Below the pieces are notes generated by a model. That model was not told the origin of the DNA and did no database searches. It was given only the letters and a program-made list of their open reading frames with translations. Positions 20,014-35,640 of a stretch of DNA of 64,000 nucleotides are shown piece by piece (the stretch's first letter is position 1; every line of letters starts with the position of its first letter). The translations under genes and the position numbers were made by a program. The stretch lies in the NCBI RefSeq assembly GCF_046630445.1, contig NC_092339.1, positions 58,434,001 through 58,498,000 on the forward strand, in the 5' to 3' direction. Source of the stretch: Rutidosis leptorrhynchoides. Lineage: Eukaryota > Streptophyta > Magnoliopsida > Asterales > Asteraceae.

Positions 20014-22758
20014 CTGGTAACTGACATTAACAAGATGCATATATAAGAATATCCCCATCATTCCGGGACACCCTTCGGATATGATATAAATTTCGAAGTA
20101 CTAAAGCATCCGGTACTTTGGATGGGGTTTGTTAGGCCCAATAGATCTATCTTTAGGATTCGTGTCAATTAGGGTGTCTGTTCCCTAATTCTTAGATTAC
20201 CAGACTTAATAAAAAGGGGCATATTCGATTTCGATAATTCAACCATAGAATGTAGTTTCACGTACTTGTGTCTATTTTGTAAATCATTTATAAAACCTGC
20301 ATGTATTCTCATCCCAAAATATTAGATTTTAAAAGTGGGACTATAACTCACTTTCACAGATTTTTACTTCGTCGGGAAGTAAGACTTGGCCACTGGTTGA
20401 TTCACGAACCTATAACAATATATACATATATATCAAAGTATGTTCAAAATATATTTACAACACTTTTAATATATTTTGATGTTTTAAGTTTATTAAGTCA
20501 GCTGTCCTCGTTAGTAACCTACAACTAGTTGTCCACAGTTAGCTGTACAGAAATAAATCGATAAATATTATCTTGAATCAATCCACGACCCAGTGTATAC
20601 GTATCTCAGTATTGATCACAACTCAAACTATATATATTTTGGAATCAACCTCAACCCTGTATAGCTAACTCCAACATTCGCATATAGAGTGTCTATGGTT
20701 GTTCCGAAATATATATAGATGTGTCGACATGATAGGTCGAAACATTGTATACGTGTCTATGGTATCTCAAGATTACATAATATACAATACAAGTTGATTA
20801 AGTTATGGTTGGAATAGATTTGTTACCAATTTTCACGTAGCTAAAATGAGAAAAATTATCCAATCTTGTTTTACCCATAACTTCTTCATTTTAAATCCGT
20901 TTTGAGTGAATAAAATTGCTATGGTTTCATAATGAACTCTATTTTATGAATCTAAACAGAAAAAGTATAGGTTTATAGTAGGAAAAATAAGTTACAAGTC
21001 GTTTTTGTAAAGGTAGTCATTTCAGTCGAAAGAACGACGTCTAGATGACCATTTTAGAAAACATACCTCCACTTTGAGTTTAACCATAATTTTTGGATAT
21101 AGTTTCATGTTCATAATAAAAATTATTTTCTCAGAATAACAACTTTTAAATCAAAGTTTATCATAGTTTTTAATTAACTAACCCAAAACAGCCCGCGGTG
21201 TTACTACGACGGCGTAAATCCGGTTTTACGGTGTTTTTCGTGTTTCCAGATTTTAAATCATTAAGTTAGCATATCATATAGATATAGAACATGTGTTTAG
21301 TTAATTTTAAAAGTCAAGTTATAAGGATTAACTTTTGTTTGCGAACAAGTTTAGAATTAACTAAACTATGTTCTAGTGATTACGAGTTTAAACCTTCGAA
21401 TAAGATAGTTTTATATATATGAATCGAATGATGTTATGAACATCATTACTACCTTAAGTTCCTTGGATAAACCTACTGGAAAAGAGAAAAATGGATCTAG
21501 CTTCAACGGATGCTTGGATGGCTCGAAGTTCTTGAAGCAGAATCATGACACGAAAACAAGTTCAAGTAAGATCATCACTTGAAATAAGATTGTTATAGTT
21601 ATAGAAATTGAACCAAAGTTTGAATATGATTATTACCTTGTGTTAGAATGATAACCTACTGTAAGAAACAAAGATTTCTTGAGGTTGGATGATCACCTTA
21701 CAAGATTGGAAGTGAGCTAGCAAACTTGAAAGTATTCTTGATTTTATGTAACTAGAACTTGTAGAATTTATGAAGAACACTTAGAACTTGAAGATAGAAC
21801 TTGAGAGAGATCAATTAGATGAATAAAATTGAAGAATGAAAGTGTTTGTAGGTGTTTTTGGTCGTTGGTGTATGGATTAGATATAAAGGATATGTAATTT
21901 TGTTTTCATGTAAATAAGTCATGAATGATTACTCATATTTTTGTAATTTTATGAGATATTTCATGCTAGTTGCTAAATGATGGTTCCCACATGTTTTAGG
22001 TGACTCACATGGGCTACTAATAGCTGATCATTGGAGTGTATATACCAATAGTACATACATCTAAAAGCTGTGTATTGTACGAGTACGAGTAGAATTGTTG
22101 ATGAAACTGAACGAGGATGTAATTGTAAGCATTTTTGTTAAGTAGAAGTATTTTGATAAGTGTATTGAAGTCTTTCAAAAGTGTATAAATACATATTAAA
22201 ACACTACATGTATATACATTTTAACTGAGTCGTTAAGTCATCGTTAGTCGTTACATGTAAGTGTTGTTTTGAAACCTTTAGGTTAACGATCTTGTTAAAT
22301 GTTGTTAACCCAATGTTTATAATATCAAATGAGATTTTAAATTATTATATTATCATGATATTATCATGTATGAATATCTCTTAATATGATATATATACAT
22401 TAAATGTCTTTACAACGATAATCGTTACATATATGTCTCGTTTAAAAATCATTAAGTTAGTAGTCTTGTTTTTACATATGTAGTTCATTGTTAATATACT
22501 TAATGATATGTTTACTTATCATAGTATCATGTTAACTATATATATATATATATCCATATATATGTCATCATATAGTTTTTACAAGTTTTAACGTTCGTGA
22601 ATCACCGGTCAACTTGGGTGGTCAATTGTCTATATGAAACATATTTCAATTAATCAAGTCTTAACAAGTTTGATTGCTTAACATGTTGGAAACATTTAAT
22701 CATGTAAATATCAATCTCAATTAATATATATATACATGGAAAAGTTCGGGTTACTACA
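20014..22758 (-). mobile_element. 5' LTR of element 1, segment 2
   Basis: Continues the LTR interrupted at 3134 and ends ...GGTTACTACA, i.e. the LTR begins TGTAGTAACCCG on the minus strand. It is matched over its whole length by the inverted LTR at 61407-64000, with about 1% differences in the part I compared. No coding sequence. Confidence 0.8.
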
Positions 22759-23139
22759 TGTTGGGCCCGATAGATCTATCTTTAGAGTTCGCGTCAATTA
22801 GGGTGTCTGTTCCCTAATTCTTAGATTACAAGACTTAATAAAAAGGGCATATTCGGTTTAATAATCCAACCATAGAATGTAGTTTCAATTACTTGTGTCT
22901 ATTTCGTAAAACAGTTATAAAAACAGCGCATGTATTCTCAGTCCCAAAAATGTAATGAGTAAAAAGGGATTAAATGAACTCACCTATTGTATTTTGTAGT
23001 AAAAATACATATGACAACATTAGACAAACTGAACAATGCAAGGTTGGCCTCGGATTCACGAACCTATATCAATTGTATATATATATTAACACGTATATTT
23101 GTAGTCGGACATATAGTTATTAGTGATATAAATTATATG

Positions 23140-23239
<100 letters not shown>

Positions 23240-23807
23240 TTACATTGTAACTTATTCTAATGTATTCAAATTTATATTTATTTTTATATATATGCGTTAT
23301 TATTACTTATAATACTTTAAGATACATTTATACCCTAGATGTAATTATTATTATAGTTATCAAAAATATAGTATGAAATATACTGTTTATATATTAACTC
23401 TTTTGTTCGTAAAATCAATACTTATAATAGTACTTAAATAGAGAGATAATAATACTAATAATAATAAAAATGATAATTCTTATGGAAGGATATGATAATA
23501 ATAATGATAATAATAATGTTAAAAGTAATAATAAATTTAATATTAATTCTAATAATAATAATAATGATACTTTTAAATTTTTGATAAAAAGATAAGTTTA
23601 ATAAAAATGATAAATTCTAATATTAGTCTTAATGATAATATTACTAATTTTAATGATAAAAGTAATTATGATAATCATAACAAGGATAACATTAGTCCTA
23701 ATTATAATGATAATATTAATAATCAGTAATAATAATAATAATAATAAAGATAATAAAAATGATAAGTAACTACCTCAAAATAGGCTTAAAAAGAAGTAAA
23801 CTTCCTG

Positions 23808-23875
23808 TGACGAGACTCGAACCCTCGACCTCTCGAAAACCCACAACACTCCAAACCATTAGGCTGTCATTACTT
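23808..23875 (-). other. tRNA-like segment within LTR
   Basis: On the minus strand it has a box-B-like GGTTCGAGTCTCG preceded by about 45 nt containing AGCCTAATGGTTTGG. The homologous LTR position in element 2 also keeps a degenerate version. It resembles a SINE head or a pol III promoter; it does not fold as a complete tRNA by eye. Confidence 0.35.
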
Positions 23876-26431
23876 TTCTGTTTTAATTTATAACTCAATT
23901 CTATTAACCCGATACTGTTTCTTCTTCTTCATTTATCAAGTATCATTCACATAACCATAATCATGATCATTATAACCATTATCATCTCCTAACCACCTCA
24001 TCATCTAAACCCTATCATTACCTCGCACACCTAACATATCATCATCATCAACACACACTATCATCATCATCATCATTAATCATCTTCGTTACCGTTATCA
24101 TCACCATTAAAACATGCTCATTAATATCTTTAATACGTCTTAACAGAACGTGCTGGTCTTCGATCATCAATGGACTAACGGTTATAGTAGCAGTCTACTA
24201 CGGCCCAAAATTAATATGTAAATATTGGTTTGGGTTCCTATTACCTAAACAGAAAAAGAACCGAAGGAATAGCAATAATCCTGAACCGCAATATCATCTC
24301 ATCACCATTATAGTATTCAAATTCCACTTGCGTCAATTATCATACGCATTTGCAAAAAAAAAAAAAAAAAAAAAAAAAATGCTGAACGTCCCTATTGGTG
24401 ACCCCCTTCTTGGTCGGCCAATGCTTTTAAATTGTCCCACTTAGTAACATTTTGTGACTATACCTAATATTTGATCATTTCACTATGAGGTAGGGTCGGT
24501 TTTTAATGGGCCACTATATCAATCTACCCTTCAATTACGTGATTAACTTAATTCTCTCACCATAATATAAAGTTGGTACCGAATCATTTGTAATTTAAAC
24601 GTGAGGTTAGTCGCTGGTAACAAGAACATTAACGGTTGTAGAAGCACACCACAGAAGCATAAATTCTATGTATAGTTTGTCGAAGAAAACTATAAAAAGA
24701 AAATGGGTTTTGCAATGGTACTTCGAGCAGGTTTTATGTTAGTTTTGTTTGGGGAGGAAGACGATAGTGAGGGTGACGTGGATGAGTTTGGGTAGTAGTA
24801 TTGGTTGTGGTGGTGTTAGAGTGGTATTGGGTGATAGAAGGTGACGGTTCAGTTGTTCATGGTGAAAGAGAAGGTGGTTGCAATGAAGTGGGTTTACGAA
24901 TGAAAACAGGAACACACTAATGTGGGAAAAAGTTGTAGTTTGATGATGGTTTGAGTTTAAGTGGTTCGTTAGCAGGAACTCTGTAGCAATGGGTGATTAA
25001 TGATGATGGTTATTGAGCTCATCATGTGACGGTAGAAGTGTTGAGTGATTGATGGCGTGTAACCATAAAGACTTCGAATAGTTGCATTCGTGTAAAATAT
25101 CATGAGAGATGATAATGAGTGATGGTGGTGGAATGTTCATGTAACAGAAAATGGAAGAAGCAAAAGAGATATCGATGATAATGGTGATAGTTGTTCGAAT
25201 AAGTCTACACAATCTAAGATATTCGATTGATATATTGCTGAAGGAGTCGTCGACAGAATCACTTTAGGAGCAGATATGGATAAAAAAAAATTAAAAGGTT
25301 GTTTAAGATTGTTAACAAATTTTGTCGTGTTCCACAGATTATATTCGATATGCTAACAGTTGAAAGACATCAAACAAAATTTCCTAACAGTCTGATTACG
25401 ATGGGAAACAGAAATACGTACCTTCTTGTATTTAAATTTATTTATATCAATTGTTTATATATCCAAATATTTGTTTATGTATTTATATAGATATATACGG
25501 TTGTATTTAGTATGTATATATGTATTTATATAAACCTGTATGTATAAATCTGTTTATATATATATAAATATATATAATTCCTAATCTGGTAATTACAAGT
25601 ATAAATATGTTATTATTTTTAATTATGCGATATTAAAATTATTAGTAAATAGTCTAGTAATATTAAATCATAAAAAAAAATGTTAATATCAACAATAGTG
25701 CAAATTTTAATAAATTTAATTAATGATAATAATAATAATCTTATTAATGATACAAATAACAATACTAGTTATATTAATATTAATATTATTTTATTGATAG
25801 TAACACAACTTAGATCTTACATATATTTTATTTTAGAAGTACTAATACAAATATTAATATTAGGATTAACAAATAAAAAAAATGTATTTTAATGGTAATA
25901 ATATTAATATCTTAATTATATTCAAATTTGTAATTTAATATAATATTATGTATGATTTATGTAATATTATTTTATGCGATGACTTTTACTAAATAGTTGA
26001 TATTTATATATTTATTTATATGTATTTTATAGTAACATATATATTTAGATATATTCATAATAACTTAATTATACTATTTACGATTAATGGTTCGTGAATC
26101 GTCGAGAGCAGTCGAAAGGTAATTGATTGCATAAACATAGTTTCAAAATTTTCGAGACTTAATATTACAGACTTTGCTTATCTTGTCGGAATTATATAAA
26201 GATTAAAGTTTAAATTTGGTCGGAAATTCCCGGGTCATCACATTAAGGAGATTACCAAACTAGATAAGTTCACTCCTAGATTACCAAACTTACTAAATAC
26301 CAAACTCCCAAATCCAATAACAACAAAAAATGTACTATAGTTAAAATATTATATTTTTGAAATTTGAACTCTACAAGTGTTTATCCTTTTTGTTTACAAA
26401 CTATTCAGGAACATTCCATATCACACGTCTT

Positions 26432-27160
26432 CCTGCCACTAGAGGTGTTAATTGGTTCAGTTTTCAGTTTTTCGATTTATTCGGTTTGGTTTTTTCGATT
26501 TTGAAACTTATAAAATTAAAACCGAAAACCAAACCAAAACCAAATTTAAATATCAAAACTAAAACCAAAACCGAACCGAAAATCGGATTTTATTTCGGTT
26601 TGGTTTCGGATAAACCAAAAATCACTAAAAATTAAAAATTTTAACCAACATAATTACTTACATGTAAACATCAAAATACTGCAAATTACATTGATTACAC
26701 CATTCACATTACATATATGCTAGCCAATATAAGTAGAGTTTATGATGCTAAAAGATCAAAACAAATATCATTCTACTACTAAGCTAGATAAGTTCATTTT
26801 GTTAAATGTCTTACATCTTAAAGTCATTATAAATAATACGTATAATATAATATAAATAACATATTTATTGTCTAATAATAATAAAATGATACAACAAATA
26901 TAAAATAAATATAAATATTAGAAATATAAATATATTTTAATATGCTATTAATTTGAATTCGGTTTTTAATTCGGTTTTCGGTTAACAAAATTTAAAATTT
27001 TCAAAATCAAAAACCAAACTGAAAACCGAATTACGAATTCGGTTTCGACCGATCCGAAAAATCGTTTAAAAAATTCGGTTTGGCTATTTTTGAATTGAAT
27101 TCGATTCGATATTCGGATTATTCGGTTTTAAACCATATAGTGCACACCCCTACCTGCCAC
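26432..27160. mobile_element. hAT-type MITE (713 bp) with 8-bp TSD
   Basis: 8-bp duplications CCTGCCAC at 26432-26439 and 27153-27160 flank an element whose ends read TAGAGGTGTTAAT (left) and, reversed, TAGGGGTGTGCAC (right). The interior is made of repeated AACCGAAAACC-like blocks in both orientations and has no transposase. Confidence 0.75.
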
Positions 27161-27779
27161 TACTATAAATGTGAGAACCGGCGATGACCATTATAGATTC
27201 TCCCCCCAAAATGACAAAATTTCCAACTTTTGACTATTTTTCGTTCAAGTTTTCCAAAGTAGAACAATTAAAGTTTCAATTTTCTTTTGATTTTTATTCG
27301 GTCTAACGTAGAAAAAATTATAATCAGTACGGGTGTCTACATAAACAAGATAACAATATATACAAATGTCGAGGGGTTATCCCATTTTTTTCCCAATATA
27401 CACAAATGTTCACTCTTTGAACTTTGAAACCACAACTTTTTAATTGAAAAGTTAGCGGCCAATGACCTTTTAAATCATATCTTATAAGACCATTCACAAC
27501 GGCTTGTGTCCTGGACCGCCCTCCAAGGGCGCTGATGGCAATCTCACCGCCCTCTATCGCCTTCAATCTTCTCTCTCCACTTCGCCCCGGTGACTGTCAC
27601 TTTGAAGCATAAACGAGGGCAAGATTTGTTGTTTTTTGTTTGAATTTGCAACGGCATTTTAGCCGTTTGAGTTACCAAAGGCTATTTATTTATTTATTTA
27701 AAAACTATATATTTAAACAACTAAACTCACAAAAATAAAACCAACCCTCATTCACTCTAAACACTCGTACACTTTAAAA
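27161..27779 (+). other. non-coding; probable left part of a PIF/Harbinger element
   Basis: Contains TAAGACCATTCACAACGG at about 27484, which resembles Harbinger terminal repeats, and a CATTTTAGCCGTTTGAG block typical of such elements from memory. No matching right end was found. Confidence 0.35.
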
Positions 27780-28061
27780 ATGCCGAAAAAATCATCACCC
27801 AAGATTAATCATAACAAACCAACCGATCAACTCAATACACAATGGAATAACGTTTTTTTTCAAACATTACTTGAAATGCAAATGTACAACTCACCTTCTG
27901 GGTCGTCTTCGAACCCGAATCAAGGCATGGGGTTTGCGTCGTACGCTTCACAAATACCCGCTTTTACTCCTCAACAACAATACTCCAACTACCCGTTCAA
28001 GAAACTCAACCCGAAGATTTTGAAGAAGTTGTTGAAAGCGGCCCGAAAGAAAAAAAAGTGA
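27780..28061 (+). pseudogene. broken PIF/Harbinger ORF1-like gene
   Basis: A 93-aa frame starting MPKKSSPKINHNKP with QWNNVFFQTLLEMQ and a Gln/Pro/Tyr-rich stretch. This resembles the N-terminus of the Myb-like ORF1 proteins that accompany PIF/Harbinger transposases. A second frame at about 27985-28090 reads an acidic ETQPEDFEEVVESGPKE stretch, which suggests a frameshift near 27980. The Myb domain itself is absent. It could instead be a rearranged host gene. The assignment rests on remembered resemblance. Confidence 0.35.
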
Positions 28062-28239
28062 AATGCAAAAAAAAAAAATCCGTGATCCGATGAGGAAAGT
28101 CGACTTCTGGCTACGGTATGGATGCAAGTGTTCGAAAATTTGGGAACCGCTCAAACAATATTACATGTGTTGTTGTAATCGTATCTTTGTTATTTATTAA
28201 ATGTGTTTAAAAAAATATTACACGTATAATAATATTGGA

Positions 28240-28286
<47 letters not shown>

Positions 28287-28287
<1 letters not shown>

Positions 28288-28820
28288 CTATAGTTTTCTA
28301 TTAAAATCCTATAATGATGATGTCATTATTAGGCTAATTTTTTTGTTAAAAAAAAATTCAAAAAATAAAAGAAAAAAATCTAGACATGATGAGTGATGTC
28401 ATTAATCTAAATAATTTTAAATTAAAATTAAATCTTATTAATTAATAATATTTATTATTATTAAATCTTATTAATAATTATTTTATTTATTAAAATAAAA
28501 TAATTTTGAATTATTTTGAATAGAGTACGAGAAGGTATAAAAGCTAGGCAGAAGGAAACCAATTCTAAATTTATATTTTAATTTACACTTTTAAATAAAA
28601 TGACAACCAATCTTATCTCTTATGATTGGATGTGGATTGTTTAATATGCATTTTAGGTGTTTGATGCAATGTTCAGCTGACGAGTTTCTTAGTCGGACTC
28701 TGCGGTTCCACTGGACATTAAACTAAATGACTTTAGCATTTACGTTCACTTAATACCTAAAACATATAGTTAAACTGTTTCGTTTAAACACTCCCGTGGT
28801 TCCACGGGTCATTTCACTAG
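28287..28820 (+). mobile_element. short non-autonomous Helitron
   Basis: The 5' end TCTATAGTTTTCTATTAAAA follows an A. The 3' end has the hairpin CCCGTGGTTCCACGGG, then TCATTTCACTAG before a T. This is the classic CTRR terminus with insertion between A and T. Length 534 bp, no ORF. The left flank is an (AAT)n run at 28240-28286. Confidence 0.65.
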
Positions 28821-29193
28821 TAAATAAATAAAGATGTGGATGAAAGATGTCATGTTGGTATTGCTATGAGAATGTGATGGATGAAGCGGTGAATAAATGG
28901 AAAGAGAAAATTGATGTGACGCTAATTTGATAGTGAATAAGGATGTCATTGTTGAAAATGATCTAATATAAATTTGATAAAACTAAATTGTACAAAGCTA
29001 ATAATTAATCCATAAAAGTATTTTGGTTAATATTTAATTAGTGTCATTAGGTGGGATGTAAAGTAAAGTAAATCAGGGTGCTACCAGTATTTGTTCACAA
29101 ACAGCTTTCAGTTCATGGCCGGCGTATAAGTTTACGCGTCAATGTCTATCTCATTGATGACATGTCAGAGAGTAAATTAGTGGCACTCCTACA
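28821..29193. other. intergenic, nothing recognised
   Basis: AT-rich sequence without ORF or repeat structure, upstream of the small gene. Confidence 0.5.
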
Positions 29194-29199
29194 TATATA
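29194..29199 (+). promoter_or_regulatory. TATA box of the small gene
   Basis: TATATA in ACATATATAGC, about 85 bp upstream of the ATG at 29280. Confidence 0.5.
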
Positions 29200-29279
29200 G
29201 CACAAATTGGATCGTGTTCTTCGCCAACCTAACAAACAAAAATAGAAAGAAAAAAAAAAGAAACAAAATCTATATACTC

Positions 29280-29534
29280 ATGGATGGTCTAATTCCTTTT
29301 GTGTATAGAGCCATCATGCAACAAAAGGATGACTCAAATATATCTAGTTCTGCTTCATATGTTAGGCTTCCAAATGGTGATTCGGGTAGGTTGCAAGTGT
29401 CCGAAGTTCGGGTTTTTTCATCAGACCATGGCTTCTCATCCTCATCGTCGACTTATAATTCCTCCCTTCATCGTAGGAATGTTGGATCATCGACCATGAG
29501 CGAGTTCAACACTAGTCGTCGAGCAGTTATATGA
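29280..29534 (+). CDS. small conserved plant protein of unknown function (MDGLIPFVYRAI type)
   Basis: An 84-aa single-exon ORF. I start at 29280 because MDGLIPFVYRAI is the N-terminus I remember for this plant family; the 22 codons upstream in frame are Lys/Asn-rich leader. The middle contains SYVRLPNGDSGRLQVSEV, matching the family's Tyr-x-x-Leu...Gly-Asp-Ser-Gly-Arg core. A Ser-rich segment follows, and the protein ends with TSRRAVI. No signal peptide or membrane span is evident. The function is unknown to me. A TATA box sits 85 bp upstream. It is one of only two intact host-like genes in the window, and no frameshift or stop disturbs it. Confidence 0.65.
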   Translation: MDGLIPFVYRAIMQQKDDSNISSSASYVRLPNGDSGRLQVSEVRVFSSDHGFSSSSSTYNSSLHRRNVGSSTMSEFNTSRRAVI

Positions 29535-30595
29535 TCATCACGAATGATCAAGATTATTGCATTATATGTGCCCGCTTAAAAAAAATTGAACGCGTGCATA
29601 ATTGTTATGTGATTGTAACTATGATTCTTGGTTTGTATGGATTAGAGAAGGAAGTCTTTGAATCCAGTCTTTTCCTTATAACGTTTTACAAAAATGATAT
29701 GATTCGTTTTCAAGGAGTTGTATATGTTGTATTTTCATGCAAAGTCTGTGGTTCACCAAATGGAGATCATTTAGGATATTTTTTGAGGGTTGATATTAAT
29801 TAGCTTGTAATCAAGTTGTGGAAACAATTGTGTATATTTACAATTGATAATATGGATTTTTCTAATAATAACTTCAGGATGTCAGTAAAATGCATAAATA
29901 TGTTGTATAGTTGACTAACCGTTAACAAAAAGTCAATATTAACTGTGCCAAATACAATACACGTATGCACCATAACGACAAATCTAATTAGAAAAATACT
30001 AATGTATATAGTACCATTTTATTATACCCCTGAACCAGCAGCCTTCACGGGCCTCGCGGCTAATGAGTCAATTGACATTTCAACAAACCGTTAGTAGGGA
30101 GGGTAGACAAGTCAATTTAAACATTTCAACAAACAGTTAGTGGACATGGTGGGATTGGTCAAAATTGTGAAAGTGGTACTATTAGATTACCATACTAGTT
30201 GATTATTGGAATATCAGAAAATTGTCCCAAGCTTCTTGTTCTCATTTTAGTTTCTTTGGAGTTAACGGTCGAACTTGAATAAACCGTAACACATGCCTAC
30301 TCTTGTCATTAGTTGCATACGATATTGTTTCGACAATCTAATTAAAGTAAATTGGTAACAGAATTCGTGTATTTAATGAATGATTATTGACTTTTTTATA
30401 TTATATTTACTATATTTTTAACTATATAATAGTTCATCCTAATTATTATTATTATCTATTTTAATTTTAACTTTTTGTTGAATTTAAAACATATTTATGA
30501 ATACTAATTATGTCCTTCATTGATTCATTGAATAACTTATTTTAATTGTAATCATAGGAAGTCATTATAAGAAAGAATTAATAATTATAGTTGAT
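29535..30595. other. intergenic, nothing recognised
   Basis: AT-rich. An ORF at 29531-29803 lacks any recognisable domain. The last 200 bp belong to a repeat found inverted at 52335-52565. Confidence 0.45.
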
Positions 30596-30800
30596 ATATT
30601 AAATGGGGGATGATTCTCACACACACTTTTTTGATCCTCACACACCTATTTTAACCTTTTACTCTTCTAATAATACTCAATTAGTGTGTGAGGATCAAAA
30701 AAGTGTGTGTGAGAATCATTCCCCATATTAAATGTCACATTTTCAATAATAAAAAAACATAATTCGAACTTCAATAGTGTTTTATTGTTATTTTAATTAA
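30400..30800 (+). repeat. dispersed repeat, copy 1 (carries a MITE)
   Basis: Aligns with the reverse complement of about 52335-52565, for example around AAGTCATTATAAG and ATTGAATAACTTATTTTAAT. It differs by the 120-bp MITE at 30605-30724. The family is unidentified. Confidence 0.6.
30596..30733. mobile_element. Mutator-like MITE (120 bp) with 9-bp TSD
   Basis: ATATTAAAT at 30596-30604 and 30725-30733 flanks 30605-30724. The terminal inverted repeats are about 41 bp with one mismatch, beginning GGGGGATGATTCTCACACAC. Only about 38 bp separate the arms, so a transcript would form a long hairpin. The homologous site near 52391 has a single ATATTAAAT and no insert. Confidence 0.85.
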
Positions 30801-30902
30801 GTTTTCGTTTCTTGCGATTTGAGTCTATAAATTTTGTTAAAAATTTAGCCACTATAATTTTTGAAGTTGCAGGTGGGTACAATTTCTAGTGTACTAAGTT
30901 AT

Positions 30903-30944
<42 letters not shown>

Positions 30945-31471
30945 AAACAAATTGGGGTTTATCCTTTTCTAGAGATAAGGATGAAAGTGATTGACGATAA
31001 TGATTTGATAATGAAAACGATATTGGAAATGAAGCTGAAGAATGAGAATGAAATGATTATGAAGATGATGAAGATGATAAAGAGGAAGACCATAACAATT
31101 TTAAAAAAACTTAAGGGACCAAAAATGTATATTTTAACTAACGATCGTTAATGACTTTAACAAAGATTACCCAATTTAACACTTTTTTAAATCGTAACCA
31201 TTTTCTTGAGCATAAATAGAATTGAAATCCTTTTCGGTCTTAAGCAAATTGAGAGTTACCTTGATTGTCAAATTGGAAAACTTAGGTTACCTTTTCGGGT
31301 CATTTGCCCTAATAATAAAACCAAAAGAAATTCTAAGATATGTTATAAATTATTTGTTTACTACGTATTAGTTTTGTTAAGCAAGTAAATTTCCATAAGG
31401 AAGAATTCAGTACAAGCTGTATATCCGGCATAAATTTTAAAGATAAGAGTATAAGACATAAATTCAAAAAC
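30734..31471. other. intergenic with poly(T) run
   Basis: Contains about 36 T at 30904-30939 and a purine-rich GATGAAGATGATGAAG tract near 31060. The ORF at 31206-31388 is unsupported. Confidence 0.45.
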
Positions 31472-33203
<1,732 letters not shown>

Positions 33204-33250
33204 TGTACGTTTTCAGTTTCACCCGCCTTAACTGACAATGTGTGTACATG

Positions 33251-33262
<12 letters not shown>

Positions 33263-33305
<43 letters not shown>
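33263..33305. repeat. (TA)n microsatellite, left of the MITE
   Basis: About 21 TA units, preceded by a short GT tract. Confidence 0.9.
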
Positions 33306-34097
<792 letters not shown>

Positions 34098-34229
34098 GTA
34101 TTATACAGTACAACAGATGGGCGGACTAGATACTTATTATAATAAAATTGAATAAATGTCATGGTCCTAACAATCAAACATAGTGAAAGCTGTCAAATTA
34201 GTCTGGGTGGAGAATTCTTTTGTTAATAT

Positions 34230-34927
34230 TTTATTGTTGGACCGAGTCCAAATAATTGACAAACATTAAGTTGAAAATATTGCTACATGAGGTGACTATT
34301 CCCAAATAGTCTTGGCCAAATAATGAAGACTTTTGAGTTGATGAAAACATGCAGATTAATTAGTCAAAGTAGTGGCTGTAATTGTTTTCTTGTTTTCACA
34401 TGTGGATAAAGTTTAGTTGCAACACTTTTGCATATGAGGTTTCATTATAAATAGGATGCCATGCATGTAAGTAAAAGTATAGAGTGGGATCAACCGATCC
34501 AGAGAGAGGATCAAATGTATTCAGAGGGATCAAATCCAAGTGAGGATCACAAGATCACAAATGAGAGAAAAACATAGTTGATAGAGTTTATCAACGGAGT
34601 ATGTTTATTTGTGAGGTTGAGACTTTTATTCTTGTAGGAGAGTGTAAAAGGGTGTACGGAAAACTTAGATTTTATCCTAAAATCTAAGGGGCTTGGGTTT
34701 GGGTTAACTCATAGTGTATTTTTTTCTTGTACCGGGATCTTTTATATTATAAGAATAAAGGGAACTCTTGGGGTGGACGTAGGCAGAGTTTTGCCGAACC
34801 ACGTTAAATCGTCTTGTTATCAGTTACTTTATTTGCTTTCTATTATTTCTCGTAAGTTTGTCTCAAACAAATTATATCCTCGCTTCCGCTGGTGTGGGTG
34901 CGCTAGACAAATTGTCATAACATTTAT
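34230..34927 (+). mobile_element. copia-like solo LTR (688 bp)
   Basis: TTTAT at 34230-34234 and 34923-34927 flanks TGTTGGACCGAG...GTCATAACA (34235-34922). A TATAAATA lies at about 34446. The end, with TCGCTTCCGCTGGTGTGGG and CTAGACAA, resembles Ty1/copia LTR ends from memory. No internal region remains. Confidence 0.78.
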
Positions 34928-35640
34928 TAATATCATTACTAAAATAACTTAGTGGTTTGGTCACTAATTAAAACCTCACTAACATCGTATCTTGGGGTGG
35001 CCACATAAAAGGGTAGGATTGTAGGAAACGATCACAGGATGATCCAAATTGATCGCGTACAACTGAGTAAAAATACAAATATTTCACGGGTATTAAACAG
35101 GAAAACTTTATTCATCTACCCACTAAGTAACAAATGACTGACTCTCCAAAATATCAAACATAAACAGAGCTTAAAGACTAAGCAGTTGCTTCAAATCTGT
35201 AGAAACAGTAAATTTCTAACCTATTTATTAGATATTTTTATTTTATGATTTAATTAAACTACACAAACACAACAACTGAAACTCATGATATCGTCACCTA
35301 TTTGTTTTGTTTATTTTATATTGAGGGAAGTAAACTCTAAGGAACTAATAATCTAAATATATTGGCTGGTTTAGGCGGCAGAAAGATACGAATTAACCTC
35401 TTGTTTGATTAAATTAGTCGTTTTGTTTGGTACTACATGCCGGCAGTGTCTCTTGTTAGACGATTACGTATCCAAAGAATGATTGGTGTCTTATGTTGCG
35501 TGTTTCGGAACCTTGTAACTTGTATACATACAATGTACTAAATTTATTGTTTTTTCATTTGTTCTTCATAAAAAATACAAATATTTATTTTAATTAAAAA
35601 TAAAAAATAAAATACAAATGTTTAAAATTAAGTTGAAGGT
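34928..35640. other. intergenic, nothing recognised
   Basis: No ORF above about 60 codons with recognisable content; no terminal repeats found. Confidence 0.45.
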
